From NCBI GenBank assembly GCA_934692665.1, contig CAKUUG010000007.1, forward strand, positions 1 to 54,019: DNA of 54,019 nt, written 5' to 3'. Numbering within the stretch: the stretch's first letter is position 1; each line of letters starts with the position of its first letter. This document shows, one piece after another, positions 8,903-18,081 of this stretch. The notes beneath the pieces were generated by a model. It was not told the DNA's origin and did no database searches. It worked only from the letters and a program-made list of their open reading frames with translations. This stretch comes from an uncultured Candidatus Melainabacteria bacterium. GTDB lineage: Bacteria > Cyanobacteriota > Vampirovibrionia > Gastranaerophilales > Gastranaerophilaceae. Position numbers and translations under genes: made by a program.

Positions 8903-9694
8903 TTATCCAAACAAAGTAATCAACATCTGGATATATTGTTCAATTACCCCTTTTAAATACGTTGCTGTTGCACTCAAAAAAGCAAGCAACAAAAACAAAC
9001 CAATATATATTTTAACAGGAATTGCGACCATGTAAATATTCATATGCGGCATCATTTTGCTCATCAACCCCAAAAGTATATCCGAAATCAAAAGTACAGA
9101 AAAAATAGGCAATGCTACACCAAAAGCAATTTTAAATATTTGAGAAAACAAATGAGTCATATTTGTTATAATATTTGAATCAAACATTGGCATCAAACCC
9201 ATCGGAACGCTTTCAAAACTGTTAAACAAAATAACAAACAAAAATTGATAAGCACCTGTCATTAAAAAAACCAAAGTTGTTAAATATATATACAAAGATG
9301 AAATCTCGGGAGATTGAATACCTGTTGCCGGATCTAACGCTTCCGACATAGAAGTTCCCATTTGAACAGACAAAATACTACCCGCCATTCTGACTCCTTC
9401 AAACAATAGATTTGCAACAAAACCTATCAAATACCCGACAAAAAACTCTATTGCAAGCAAAATAGAAAATTCTACCATATCAGAAGGCAAAATAAAGTTT
9501 CCGGAATTTTTAACAAGCGGATAAAATATAAATGCAACAGTTGCCGCAAACCAGAGTTTTGTCATAATAGGAGCTTGTATTGTTGATAAAAAAGGTGCAG
9601 ATTGAATAAGACCGCTCAATCTCGTAAACACCAACATATAAACAACTATGTTGCCCCAAGAAAACAGATTAACTAAATTTGGAATTTGCGTCAT
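8903..9694 (-). CDS. fliR: Flagellar export gate protein FliR
   Basis: Polytopic membrane protein (263 aa) that forms the export channel with FliP and FliQ. It has about six hydrophobic segments. Family-typical stretches include TRLSGLIQSAPFLS near the N-terminus, GTSMSEALDPATG mid-protein, and a MMPHMNI loop toward the C-terminus. It lies 12 bp upstream of flhB in the same transcript and 15 bp after fliQ. Confidence 0.93.
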   Translation of the reverse strand: MTQIPNLVNLFSWGNIVVYMLVFTRLSGLIQSAPFLSTIQAPIMTKLWFAATVAFIFYPLVKNSGNFILPSDMVEFSILLAIEFFVGYLIGFVANLLFEGVRMAGSILSVQMGTSMSEALDPATGIQSPEISSLYIYLTTLVFLMTGAYQFLFVILFNSFESVPMGLMPMFDSNIITNMTHLFSQIFKIAFGVALPIFSVLLISDILLGLMSKMMPHMNIYMVAIPVKIYIGLFLLLAFLSATATYLKGVIEQYIQMLITLFG

Positions 9695-9709
9695 TCAATC
9701 ATCTTTCGT

Positions 9710-9979
9710 TTAAGAAATAAAAACTTTTATGTATTCAAAAATATCTTTTACGGAAGAAATAAATACATCACACATCCAAGGCATTGTCACAATCAAAACC
9801 AAAAGTGCCGCAAAGATTTTTGGAACAAAAGTAAGAGTTTGTTCTTGGATTTGTGTAACCGATTGGATAATGCTAATCGCAAGCCCGACTACTATCGCTG
9901 ACAACAAAATCGGTGCTGCAATCAACATTGTAAGAACGATAGCTTTTTGAAAAATTGTTAAAAATAATGCTTGATCCAC
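9710..9979 (-). CDS. fliQ: Flagellar export gate protein FliQ
   Basis: An 89-aa protein with two membrane helices, the normal FliQ size, carrying the family pattern GLAISIIQSVTQIQEQTLTF. It packs with FliP and FliR in the export gate. The start is GTG at 9979, preceded by AGGAG at 5 nt spacing. The fliP stop is 8 bp upstream. Confidence 0.93.
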   Translation of the reverse strand: MDQALFLTIFQKAIVLTMLIAAPILLSAIVVGLAISIIQSVTQIQEQTLTFVPKIFAALLVLIVTMPWMCDVFISSVKDIFEYIKVFIS

Positions 9980-9987
9980 TTTTTCTC

Positions 9988-10743
9988 CTAACTTACAAAT
10001 CCTTCAATAAGCGATTTTGTAATCAAATACCAACCATCTACCATTACAAACATAATCAATTTAAAAGGCATTGCAACTGTCGTTGGAGGCAAAAACATCA
10101 TACCCATTGAAACCAGAACAGAAGCTACAACCAAATCAATTACCAAAAAAGGCAAAAATATAACAAAACCAATTTTAAATGCGGTTTTTAATTCAGATAG
10201 CACAAAAGACGGAATCAAAACATAAGTCGGAACATCATTTTTGTTTTTTGGCTTTTCTATTTTTGCAAGTTTCACAAACAATGCAAGCTCTGTCTCGTGA
10301 GTTTGCTTAAACATAAATTCTCTAATTGGTTTTATTGAATTATCGAGTGCTTGTTCTTGCGTGATTAGATTTTTCATATAAGGTTGGTAGGCTGTTTCAT
10401 TTATTTTTGCGAATGTAGGAGACATTACAAAAAATGTCAAAATTAAAGCAAGTCCTACAATAACCTGATTCGGCGGCAAAGTCGTCGTACCTATTGCTTG
10501 TCTTGTTAAAGACAAAACAATAACTATACGAATAAAAGCCGTTGTCATCATAATAATACTCGGTGCCAATGTTAATATTGTTAACATAATAAGAACTTGA
10601 ACACCTTGAGAAAACTCTTGAGGAGTTGTTGCTTGCGTCATGCCTATATTAATGTTTGGCAAATTTATTGCAGCAGATGCAACTGGCATTGTAAAAACAT
10701 AAGCCAACACAAAGTATAATATAGCCTTTATTTTTGTTTTCAT
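9988..10743 (-). CDS. fliP: Flagellar export gate protein FliP
   Basis: A 251-aa export-gate membrane protein. It has an N-terminal signal peptide (about residues 1-25, ending VASA), then the MTAFIRIVIVLSLTRQAIG and LPPNQVIVGLAL segments typical of FliP, a periplasmic loop, and C-terminal helices with the GMMFLPP motif. It follows accA by 38 bp on the same strand, so flagellar export genes appear to share a transcript with the acetyl-CoA carboxylase genes. Confidence 0.95.
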   Translation of the reverse strand: MKTKIKAILYFVLAYVFTMPVASAAINLPNINIGMTQATTPQEFSQGVQVLIMLTILTLAPSIIMMTTAFIRIVIVLSLTRQAIGTTTLPPNQVIVGLALILTFFVMSPTFAKINETAYQPYMKNLITQEQALDNSIKPIREFMFKQTHETELALFVKLAKIEKPKNKNDVPTYVLIPSFVLSELKTAFKIGFVIFLPFLVIDLVVASVLVSMGMMFLPPTTVAMPFKLIMFVMVDGWYLITKSLIEGFVS

Positions 10744-10781
10744 TTTCTATCCAATAATACTACTCAACCAAATTTACTTAT

Positions 10782-11750
10782 TTAAGAAGCAAACACACCC
10801 ATGTTTCTAAATTTTGAATAACGATGTTGTCTAAGTTCTTCACCTGTCATGTTTTTAAATTCATCCAAAGATTTAACCAGTGCTGCTTTTAAATTTTTTG
10901 TCATTTCTTCTGCATTGTAGTGAGCACCACCAATCGGCTCTTTTACAATTTCATCTACAATACCGTATTTCAAAAGGTCTTCGCCTGTTATTTTAAGTGC
11001 ATCAGTCGCAACTTTTGCCATAGAAGCATCTTTCCAAAGTATAGAAGCACATCCTTCAGGTGAAATAACTGTATAATAAGCATGTTCTAATATCATTACT
11101 TTATTTGCGACAGCAAGTCCTAAAGCCCCGCCTGAACAACCTTCACCTGTTATTGTTGCAATAATTGGAACACTTAATTTTGCCATTTCTTTTAAATTCA
11201 TTGCAATTGCTTCACCTTGATTTGCTTCTTCGGCTTTCATGCCGGGATATGCCCCCATTGTATCTACCAAAGTAATAATAGGCAAATCAAATCTATCAGC
11301 ATGTTCAAAAAGACGAAGAGCCTTTCTGTAGCCTTGTGGCTGTGGCATGCCAAAATTGTATTCTAAATTTTCTTTTGTTGTTTTACCTTTCATTGTGCCA
11401 ATCAACATAACATGATGACCATCAATTGATGCAACACCGCCTGCAATCGCTTTGTCGTCATAACCATGTCTATCACCATGGAGTTCAATAAAATCTTCGC
11501 ACATAAAATGAACATAGTCCATAAAATTAGGTCTTTGCGGATGCCTTGCAATTTGCAATTTTTGATAAGGCTCTAAATTTTCATACAAAGACTTTCTATA
11601 TGTTTGTGTTTGTTCTTCCAATTTTTTAATCTCGCTATCGTAATTAATATGTGTATCTATGCTTGTTTGTCTAAGCTCATCGATTTTGTCTTGAATAGCG
11701 TATATCGGTTTTTCAAAATCAAGAACTTGAACTTTTTTGTCGTTGCTCAT
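10782..11750 (-). CDS. accA: Acetyl-CoA carboxylase carboxyltransferase alpha subunit
   Basis: Forms the carboxyltransferase with AccD, moving the carboxyl group from carboxybiotin to acetyl-CoA to make malonyl-CoA. At 322 aa it has the normal AccA layout: an N-terminal coiled stretch, RPNFMDYV, ELHGDRHGYDD, GGVASIDG, TMGAYPG and GEGCSGGALG, the last forming oxyanion contacts. Its start lies 1 bp after the accD stop, giving tight coupling of the two subunits. accB and accC are not in the window. Confidence 0.97.
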   Translation of the reverse strand: MSNDKKVQVLDFEKPIYAIQDKIDELRQTSIDTHINYDSEIKKLEEQTQTYRKSLYENLEPYQKLQIARHPQRPNFMDYVHFMCEDFIELHGDRHGYDDKAIAGGVASIDGHHVMLIGTMKGKTTKENLEYNFGMPQPQGYRKALRLFEHADRFDLPIITLVDTMGAYPGMKAEEANQGEAIAMNLKEMAKLSVPIIATITGEGCSGGALGLAVANKVMILEHAYYTVISPEGCASILWKDASMAKVATDALKITGEDLLKYGIVDEIVKEPIGGAHYNAEEMTKNLKAALVKSLDEFKNMTGEELRQHRYSKFRNMGVFAS

Positions 11751-11751
11751 T

Positions 11752-12633
11752 TTATTTCCTTGTCGTTTCAGTTTTTGTATGAAGTTTGATTAATTTTGAC
11801 AATTTTTCTTTCATCGCTTTTCTTTCAACTATGAAATCAATTTGTCCATATTTAAGTAAATATTCTGCAGTCTGAAAATCTGCCGGTAATTTTTGTCTTA
11901 TTGTTTGTTCTATTACACGTCTTCCTGCAAAACCAATTCTCGCACCTTTTTCAGCTATTATAATATCGCCAATTGTACCAAAAGAAGCCGTTACGCCACC
12001 AAAAGTAGGTTCACATAAAACAGTAATGTATAATAGCTTTGCTTCATTCAGTTTGGCAACAATACAGCTGGTTTTTGCCATTTGCATAAGGCTTAATGCA
12101 CTTTCTTGCATTCTTGCACCACCTGATGAAGTAAATACAATAGATGGAAGTCTGTTTGCAAGAGCGTATTCCAGTATTCTTGTTATTTTTTCACCAACAA
12201 CAGAACCCATAGAACCACCCATATATTCAAAATCCATTACAGCAATTGCAACTTTTTGACCGTCTATTTCACAAGTTCCCACAACTACCGCATCGTCGAG
12301 TCCTGATTTGTTTTTTGCTTGCACTTGGCGAGCTTTGTATGTTTGCGTATCAACAAATTCTAAAGGGTCACAAGGAACAATGTTAGAATACATTTCTTGA
12401 AATGTATCTTTATCAGCAATCAATTTGATTCTTTCTCTTGCACCTATTCTAAAATGATAGTCACAATTCGGACACACATTCAGATTGTTTTCCAAATCTT
12501 TTTTAGGCAATTGCGAAGAACAGTTGTAACATAATGTCCACAATTTTCCAATAGAATCATCAATATGTACATCATTGTCACGAGCTGCAATTTGTTGAAT
12601 TTTTCGTTTATTAAACCAATCGGTTAGTGTCAT
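11752..12633 (-). CDS. accD: Acetyl-CoA carboxylase carboxyltransferase beta subunit
   Basis: Zinc-binding carboxyltransferase partner of AccA (293 aa). The four-cysteine zinc ribbon is C35-x2-C38-x15-C54-x2-C57. The crotonase-like core has FTSSGGARMQE and FGGVTASFGTIGD. The ATG at 12633 is preceded by GAGG at 5 nt spacing. It is the first gene of the accDA-fliPQR-flhB transcript. Confidence 0.97.
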   Translation of the reverse strand: MTLTDWFNKRKIQQIAARDNDVHIDDSIGKLWTLCYNCSSQLPKKDLENNLNVCPNCDYHFRIGARERIKLIADKDTFQEMYSNIVPCDPLEFVDTQTYKARQVQAKNKSGLDDAVVVGTCEIDGQKVAIAVMDFEYMGGSMGSVVGEKITRILEYALANRLPSIVFTSSGGARMQESALSLMQMAKTSCIVAKLNEAKLLYITVLCEPTFGGVTASFGTIGDIIIAEKGARIGFAGRRVIEQTIRQKLPADFQTAEYLLKYGQIDFIVERKAMKEKLSKLIKLHTKTETTRK

Positions 12634-12668
12634 TTTTTCCTCACCAAGTTATTTTTTATAGCAATTAT

Positions 12669-12696
12669 ATTATAAAAGAAGTGCAAAAAATGTCAA
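12669..12696 (-). promoter_or_regulatory. Strong sigma-70 promoter for accDA-fliPQR-flhB
   Basis: On the minus strand the consensus -35 TTGACA (12691-12696), a 16-bp spacer, and a consensus -10 TATAAT (12669-12674) lie about 36 bp before the accD start. It is the best promoter match in the window and implies constitutive expression. Confidence 0.8.
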
Positions 12697-12871
12697 AATA
12701 TGAAAAAAATTTAATATTTTTAACACAGTTTTAAAAGACAAAATAGAGTTAATGGCAATAAAAAGAGTGTTAAGTTTTGTAACTTTTGAAAACAATTTTG
12801 AAATTTGATTAATAGAATATACTTTATATATATGTAGTATATAAACCTCAGAAATCGAAAGCGGGTAGCAA

Positions 12872-13315
12872 ATGTCAACATATATTAATACAGCAGATAT
12901 GAAAACTTATGCTTTAATGAACAACATTAGCATAAATGAAGCTAAGAAATTAATAAATGAAAAAATCAACAATACCAACTCAGCTGCACCGACTCAAGAA
13001 AAAGAAGAAAACTTCTATGTTGACAATTTTATCTCAACAAATTCTACATCGTTTAAAAATCTTCAAGAAGAAGTAAAATATTACGAAAATATTTTTACAA
13101 CTGACGCAAGAGAAGAAGAAACAGCAAACACTATTCAATACAAAGCAAACAATCCTGAATTAAACGGAAAGACAGTAAGTGAAATAGTAAAATATTTTGC
13201 ACAAGAAATGGATATCTTTGAAAAAGATGCAAACGAAATATTTACACCGGATTTTATAAATGAAGTTTTAGGAATAGAAACTTCAGAAGAAGAGGAAGAC
13301 GAGGAAACAAAATAA
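12872..13315 (+). CDS. Small acidic hypothetical protein
   Basis: A 147-aa protein that I do not recognise. The N-terminal 35 residues (MSTYINTADMKTYALMNNIS) look like a short helical motif, the middle is polar, and the C-terminus is strongly acidic (EEEEDEE). No signal peptide, membrane helix or enzymatic motif is visible, so it is probably cytoplasmic and may bind a basic partner. Codon use resembles the neighbours. It is a single gene between a 238-bp promoter-bearing gap and a clear terminator. The Shine-Dalgarno is weak (GCGGGT). Confidence 0.75.
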   Translation: MSTYINTADMKTYALMNNISINEAKKLINEKINNTNSAAPTQEKEENFYVDNFISTNSTSFKNLQEEVKYYENIFTTDAREEETANTIQYKANNPELNGKTVSEIVKYFAQEMDIFEKDANEIFTPDFINEVLGIETSEEEEDEETK

Positions 13316-13337
13316 GAGAGAGTAAATTAAAAATGTG

Positions 13338-13370
13338 CTTCGTTGTTGATTTCGGACAATAACAACGGAG
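13338..13370 (+). other. Stable hairpin in 3' region, no T-run
   Basis: The 10-bp arms 13338-13347 and 13361-13370 (CTTCGTTGTT and AACAACGGAG, one G-U pair) enclose a 13-nt loop. No U-tract follows on the plus strand, so it is not a simple terminator; it precedes the true terminator by 15 nt. Confidence 0.5.
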
Positions 13371-13385
13371 AAAAACAAAGATATA

Positions 13386-13421
13386 CCTGCTTGCAATTGA
13401 TTGAAGCAGGTTTTTATTTTG
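13386..13421 (+). terminator. Rho-independent terminator
   Basis: Stem CCTGCTT (13386-13392) pairs with AAGCAGG (13404-13410), followed by TTTTTATTTTG. It ends the acidic-protein transcript. The convergent MFS gene stops just beyond it. Confidence 0.8.
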
Positions 13422-13443
13422 TTTTTATTTTGTTTTTATTTTG
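13411..13443. repeat. Three tandem 11-bp TTTTTATTTTG units
   Basis: Three exact copies follow the terminator stem, so the terminator T-tract is effectively triplicated. The last copy includes the stop codon of the convergent MFS gene. Confidence 0.85.
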
Positions 13444-14848
13444 ATAATTTTTCTTTCTTGTATGCTTTGTGAGACAAATATGATAACAAAGTGCAAACCA
13501 AACCAAAAAATATTGCCCAATATATAGCATAATGATACCCTTGGACAAAAGCTTGTTTTTCAGGAATTCCATTTGCTATTCCCAAATTCTTATAAAAATC
13601 AAAAATACTGACTGAAATCGTTATCCCAAGCAACATGCCGACATTTCTAAACATAGCTAAAATTCCTGAAGCTATACCCATTTTTCCCATTGGAGCAACA
13701 GAAACAATCAAAGCATTCACAGATGGTTGATAACAGCCTGAGCCTGCACCAATCAGTGCTTGTGCCAAAATAATATTCCAATAAGTCAATGTTTCGCCAA
13801 CTGTCGTAAATAATACATACCCCAAAACAATTAATATTGTTCCTGTTGTCATAAGGATTGAGCTATGGAGTTTTTTTGTCATTTTCCCATTCAACAATGC
13901 CATCAACATAAACATTATAGAAAATGGCAAAATCAAAACAGCAGTCATAAATGGAGTTTCCCCCAAGACTTCTTGCGTGTAAAAAGGAAATAACAAAGCA
14001 TTTGTAAACAAAGCAAAATATGCAACTAAAAGTGCAAAATTTCCATAAGTAAATACTTTTGACTTAAACAATTCAAAATTTATGACAGGATAAGAAATTT
14101 TCTTTTCTTGTATAAAAAATAAAACAGAAAAAACAACAAAAATACCACTTAACAGTAATATTCTATCGCTTCCCCAACCCCAAGCATGGCCTTTTGAAAT
14201 AATAAGAAGCATAGATAATACAGCGACCAACTGTAAAACCATGCCTAAATAATCAAACTTGAATTCTGATTTGTGAACAATTTCCGGAATGAATTTTTTT
14301 GAATAATAAGCACCAATAAGTCCTATTATTATACTTGGCACAAAAATTGCTCTCCAAGATACATAATGCATCAAAAAACCGCCCACCATAGGACCACTCA
14401 TGCCGGCAAGTGCCATAAGTGCAGTGGAAAATCCAAGAGCTTTTGCTCTTTTATTTCCTTTGAATATAGAAGATATTATTGCGTAATTATTTGACAAAAG
14501 TATGCTGGCACCTGTTGCTTGTACGATTCTTGACAAAATCAAAGTTACTAAATTAAATGACAAAGTATTCAAAAAAGCACCCAAAGCAAAAATTAAATAC
14601 CCTAAAGCATATAAATTTCTTCTTGAAATCAAGTCATTCAACTTTCCAAACAAAGTTAAAAAAGTAGACAATATTAAAATATATGCAGTAACCGCCCATT
14701 GCGCGTGGGCTATATCATTATGAAAATTGTTCGCAATTTCATACAAAGCAACATTCACGGTATTTGAATCCATCATAGCCAAAAAACCGCCTATTGCACT
14801 AACTGTAAAAATTATCCATTTTAATTTGTGGATTGCTTCATTATACAT
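13436..14848 (-). CDS. MFS drug/proton antiporter, EmrB/QacA-like (DHA2)
   Basis: A polytopic transporter of about 470 aa with some 14 hydrophobic segments, the DHA2 topology. Family marks are MDSNTVNVALYEIA in helix 1, WAVTAYIL in helix 2, LSRIVQATGAS (motif B/C-like Arg) and GMSGPMVGGFL. It probably exports toxic compounds using the proton gradient; the substrate is unknown. I chose the start at 14848 because GAGG lies 9 nt upstream, whereas the in-frame ATG at 14863 lacks a Shine-Dalgarno and itself contains that GAGG. No emrA-like adaptor is adjacent, so it may work alone in the inner membrane. Confidence 0.88.
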   Translation of the reverse strand: MYNEAIHKLKWIIFTVSAIGGFLAMMDSNTVNVALYEIANNFHNDIAHAQWAVTAYILILSTFLTLFGKLNDLISRRNLYALGYLIFALGAFLNTLSFNLVTLILSRIVQATGASILLSNNYAIISSIFKGNKRAKALGFSTALMALAGMSGPMVGGFLMHYVSWRAIFVPSIIIGLIGAYYSKKFIPEIVHKSEFKFDYLGMVLQLVAVLSMLLIISKGHAWGWGSDRILLLSGIFVVFSVLFFIQEKKISYPVINFELFKSKVFTYGNFALLVAYFALFTNALLFPFYTQEVLGETPFMTAVLILPFSIMFMLMALLNGKMTKKLHSSILMTTGTILIVLGYVLFTTVGETLTYWNIILAQALIGAGSGCYQPSVNALIVSVAPMGKMGIASGILAMFRNVGMLLGITISVSIFDFYKNLGIANGIPEKQAFVQGYHYAIYWAIFFGLVCTLLSYLSHKAYKKEKLSK

Positions 14849-14913
14849 AGTTAAACGCCTCATTTGTTATAAACAAGAATATATCACTTTAATTTTAGCT
14901 TGCAATAATTTAA

Positions 14914-14942
14914 TAGACATGGTTTTTTGAAAATGTTAATAT
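14914..14942 (+). promoter_or_regulatory. Sigma-70 type promoter for waaA
   Basis: TAGACA (14914-14919), a 17-bp spacer, and TAATAT (14937-14942) preceded by TG at 14934-14935 (extended -10). Initiation near 14949 leaves a short leader with an AAGGGA Shine-Dalgarno. Confidence 0.6.
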
Positions 14943-14966
14943 AAAACAAAAACAAAAGGGAAAAAT

Positions 14967-16232
14967 ATGCTGAATGAAAAGATATTCGAATTATACAAAT
15001 CAATAAAACCTGAAACTTTTAAAAAGATAATTCCAATAATTGATTTTTTCAGAAAATTGAACAAAAAACCACCTATTCCATTAAAAGAAAAAATGGCAGA
15101 GATTGATTTTCCCGATTTTTCAAAAGATAAAGTAATAATGCTCCACGGAGTCTCTGTTGGAGAAGTTTTGTCCTTAGAAAACTTAATCAAAAAAATCAAA
15201 CAAGATTTTCAAAATACAAAGCTTGTAATAACAACAGGCACTTTAACAGGACAAGAGCTGGCAATTAAAAAATATGGAGAAATTGCTGATTTTATTACAT
15301 ATTTTCCACTAGATGTGTACAAAGTTTGTGAAAAATTTTTAGAAAACATTAACCCATCTGTTGTTTTAATTGCAGAAACTGAATTGTGGCCGAATTTTTC
15401 ATTTTGTTGCCGTCAAAAAAATATTCCGCTATATATTATTAATGGCAGAATTTCAGACCATTCATATCCTTCTTACTTAAAAATAAAAAAATTCTTCAGT
15501 TTTGTTTTAGACAATTATTCAGAAATTTTTTGCCAAAGCGAAATTGATAAAAATCGTTTTGTTTCGCTAGGTGCAAATGAAAACAGAGTAGAAGTGATGA
15601 AAAATCTAAAATTTGAAATAGAAAAAAAAGAATGCGATATAAATTTGTATTCTGAAGGTTTCAAGATTTTTATCGCAGCTTCTACCCACAAAGGTGAAGA
15701 TATTATTGCATTGAATACTTATCACAAATTAAAATCTAAAATAAAAAATCTAAAAATGATAATAGCTCCAAGACACCTAAATAGAGTAGAAGAGGTTTTA
15801 AAACTGTGTTCAAAATTCACATACAATGTTGGATTAAGAACAAAAAAAGATGATTTTATCAATAAAGATATAATTATTTTAGACACTTTAGGAGAATTGT
15901 CCAAGATATACAACATTGTAGATGTGGCGTTTATTGGCGGAAGTTTCAATAAAACCGGAGGACACAACCCACTGGAAGCCACAATATATGCAAAACCTAC
16001 AATCTCAGGCCCTTCAATAAAAAACTTTAGAGATATATATTCGATTTTGCAAAGAGAAAACGCCTCTTTTGTTGTAAAAAATGAAGAAGAATTTTACAAC
16101 ACTATAGAAAAACTATTAACAGACGAAGAATACTACAAAACAATCTCGCTCAATTGCAAAAACTGTTTTGAAAACCAGCAAGGTGCCCTTGATTTCGTAA
16201 TCAACAGACTAAAACAGATTTTGTTTTATTAA
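14967..16232 (+). CDS. waaA: Kdo transferase (3-deoxy-D-manno-octulosonate transferase)
   Basis: Transfers Kdo from CMP-Kdo to lipid A precursor at the inner membrane, starting the LPS core. Recognised from HGVSVGEVLSLENLI near residues 51-65 (acceptor-domain glycine loop and catalytic Glu), LIAETELWPNF, and the donor-site FIGGSFNKTGGHNPLEA. At 421 aa it is normal for WaaA. The usual N-terminal membrane anchor is replaced by an amphipathic stretch. An AAGGGA Shine-Dalgarno supports the start. It indicates a Gram-negative envelope. Its stop interlocks with that of the convergent U32 gene. Confidence 0.93.
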   Translation: MLNEKIFELYKSIKPETFKKIIPIIDFFRKLNKKPPIPLKEKMAEIDFPDFSKDKVIMLHGVSVGEVLSLENLIKKIKQDFQNTKLVITTGTLTGQELAIKKYGEIADFITYFPLDVYKVCEKFLENINPSVVLIAETELWPNFSFCCRQKNIPLYIINGRISDHSYPSYLKIKKFFSFVLDNYSEIFCQSEIDKNRFVSLGANENRVEVMKNLKFEIEKKECDINLYSEGFKIFIAASTHKGEDIIALNTYHKLKSKIKNLKMIIAPRHLNRVEEVLKLCSKFTYNVGLRTKKDDFINKDIIILDTLGELSKIYNIVDVAFIGGSFNKTGGHNPLEATIYAKPTISGPSIKNFRDIYSILQRENASFVVKNEEEFYNTIEKLLTDEEYYKTISLNCKNCFENQQGALDFVINRLKQILFY

Positions 16233-18016
16233 TTTTTGGGTGATTTGACTATCATTTCACAATTTTTGCAATCAAAAACGAGCGGGTATTTTGTACCTTT
16301 TTCATCAACAAGAAACAATTCGTCATGATAATTACAATTAAAAAATGCTCTTTTTAAACAATGTTTTGTTCTCATTAGTTCTTTATTTTTGTAGTTTTTT
16401 GTTTTTTCAAGACTCATTTCTTCAACTTTGCAATCACAAATTTCATAATAATTTTTTGCTTTTTCATTATGACAATTTAGTTTGTAATCGCCTTTTTTAA
16501 TAGGAAATTCCGAAATAGAAACCGGTTTTTGTTTTTTTGTTCTATATTTTGATAAAATTTTTACTTTTAATTTTTCTATCAGATTTTTTCTAATTTCATT
16601 TATTTTAGAAACAGGCAAAAACGGAATCTCATCGCATTCGAAAACAACATCTTTTACAAAAAATTCTGTATCGACTGTTTTTGAAAGAGCTTTTTTGTAA
16701 TTTTCTTTCATTTTTTCTTTATTATTTGCAAATTCACTAAACTCTATTTGCAAGTTTTCTTTATTATTAAAGTCATCTTCAATCACAACTTTGTCTTTAT
16801 ATACTTTAAAAATTACATCCAATTTTCTTCTTGTGGTAGAATTTTGCAATTTTTTGTTAAATTCAACATCAATATTTCTAAATACTTTTTCGTTCGGTTT
16901 TAGATTTATTTTTTTGTTTGGATAAATTTTTAAACCGTTTTTTACTTTTTCAACCCTATTAACAAGGCATCCTGACAATTCTTCATCCACAATAAAGCAA
17001 AGTCCATCTTGCGGATTTATTTCTTTGCTTGTTTTAACAACAAAAGAATCAGGTGAAGAATTGATTACAGTGCCAACAAACTCCCCTATTGATTTTGGGG
17101 TTGAAAAATTGTATATATTATCTTTTTTATTAAACAAATAATCATCACAGAATCCTCGATTAAATGTTTTTTCTACGTTTGCCTCAAAATCTTGTACAAT
17201 CCTGCCTAAAGCCACTCTAGGGTATTTTTTCAACAAATTGTGGTAATATAAAACATTGTTTTTTACATAATTTGAATCTTTTAATCTTCCTTCGATTTTA
17301 AAACTAACAACACCTGCATTAATTAATTTTTCAAGATGTTTTGAAAGATTGTTATCTTTTAGTGATAGTAAATATTTGTTTTTTGCAACAAATTTTCCGT
17401 TTTTATCAATTAAAGAATATTTTTTTCTGCATGCTTGTCCGCATTGTCCTTTGTTTGCACTTCTATTTCCAATATATTGAGACAAATAACACTGTCCCGA
17501 ATAGCAGACACAAAGTGCCCCTGCAACAAAATGTTCAAGTTCAATATTTGTATTTTTGTTTATTTTTTCTATTTCAGAAATAGGCAATTCTCTTGCAAGA
17601 ATAACTCTTTTCAGACCTATATCTTCAAAAAATTTAACTTTTTCAATATTTCTAATATCACATTGGGTACTAGCATGGAGAACTATAGGAGGAAGTTTTT
17701 CTTCCATTGACAATTCTAAAATTCCAAAATCCTGAACTATAATAGCATCGACTTTTATTTCGTATAATTTTTCGATAATTTTTTTACATTGCATTAACTC
17801 GTCGTCATTTAAAATAGTGTTTAATGCAACATAGACTTTTGCATTAAATAAGTGTGCAAAATTAACTATTTTTTCTATATCTTCTATTTTGTTGGTTGCA
17901 TTTTGCCTTGCTCCAAAAGCGTTTGCACCTATATAAACAGCATCAGCTCCACAATTTATGGCAGCTATGGCACATTCTATATTTTGGGCAGGAGCCAGTA
18001 ATTCGATTTTTTTCAT
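16229..18016 (-). CDS. U32 family (peptidase-like) RNA hydroxylation protein
   Basis: A 595-aa protein of the U32 family, whose better-studied members (RlhA, TrhP) are iron-sulfur proteins that hydroxylate rRNA or tRNA using prephenate-derived intermediates rather than acting as proteases. The U32 signature is intact: EHFVAGALCVCYSGQCYLS, followed by QCGQACRKKYSLID, supplying cysteines suited to a metal cluster. A long C-terminal extension of about 250 residues resembles the DUF3656-bearing RlhA type. Further cysteines occur near the C-terminus (CDCKVEE, CKNC). The frame opens at 18094, but MKKIELLAPAQN at 18016 is the family's normal start. The start lacks a Shine-Dalgarno and lies 6 nt after an extended -10 box. 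Confidence 0.85.
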   Translation of the reverse strand: MKKIELLAPAQNIECAIAAINCGADAVYIGANAFGARQNATNKIEDIEKIVNFAHLFNAKVYVALNTILNDDELMQCKKIIEKLYEIKVDAIIVQDFGILELSMEEKLPPIVLHASTQCDIRNIEKVKFFEDIGLKRVILARELPISEIEKINKNTNIELEHFVAGALCVCYSGQCYLSQYIGNRSANKGQCGQACRKKYSLIDKNGKFVAKNKYLLSLKDNNLSKHLEKLINAGVVSFKIEGRLKDSNYVKNNVLYYHNLLKKYPRVALGRIVQDFEANVEKTFNRGFCDDYLFNKKDNIYNFSTPKSIGEFVGTVINSSPDSFVVKTSKEINPQDGLCFIVDEELSGCLVNRVEKVKNGLKIYPNKKINLKPNEKVFRNIDVEFNKKLQNSTTRRKLDVIFKVYKDKVVIEDDFNNKENLQIEFSEFANNKEKMKENYKKALSKTVDTEFFVKDVVFECDEIPFLPVSKINEIRKNLIEKLKVKILSKYRTKKQKPVSISEFPIKKGDYKLNCHNEKAKNYYEICDCKVEEMSLEKTKNYKNKELMRTKHCLKRAFFNCNYHDELFLVDEKGTKYPLVFDCKNCEMIVKSPKN

Positions 18017-18022
18017 AAATTT

Positions 18023-18031
18023 ATTATAACA
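18023..18031 (-). promoter_or_regulatory. Extended -10 (TGtTATAAT) for the leaderless U32 gene
   Basis: On the minus strand TG-T-TATAAT ends 6 nt before the ATG at 18016, the same arrangement as at 3825-3833. No -35 box and no Shine-Dalgarno are seen. Confidence 0.6.
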
Positions 18032-18081
18032 AAAATTTACTTTTATAAAATTTTTTTGTTTTATAATAATAAAGCTATAAG

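Noticed and set aside
7814..10743. Virulence type III secretion system
   Set aside because: FliP, FliQ, FliR and FlhB sequences are of flagellar type and no other injectisome gene is present.
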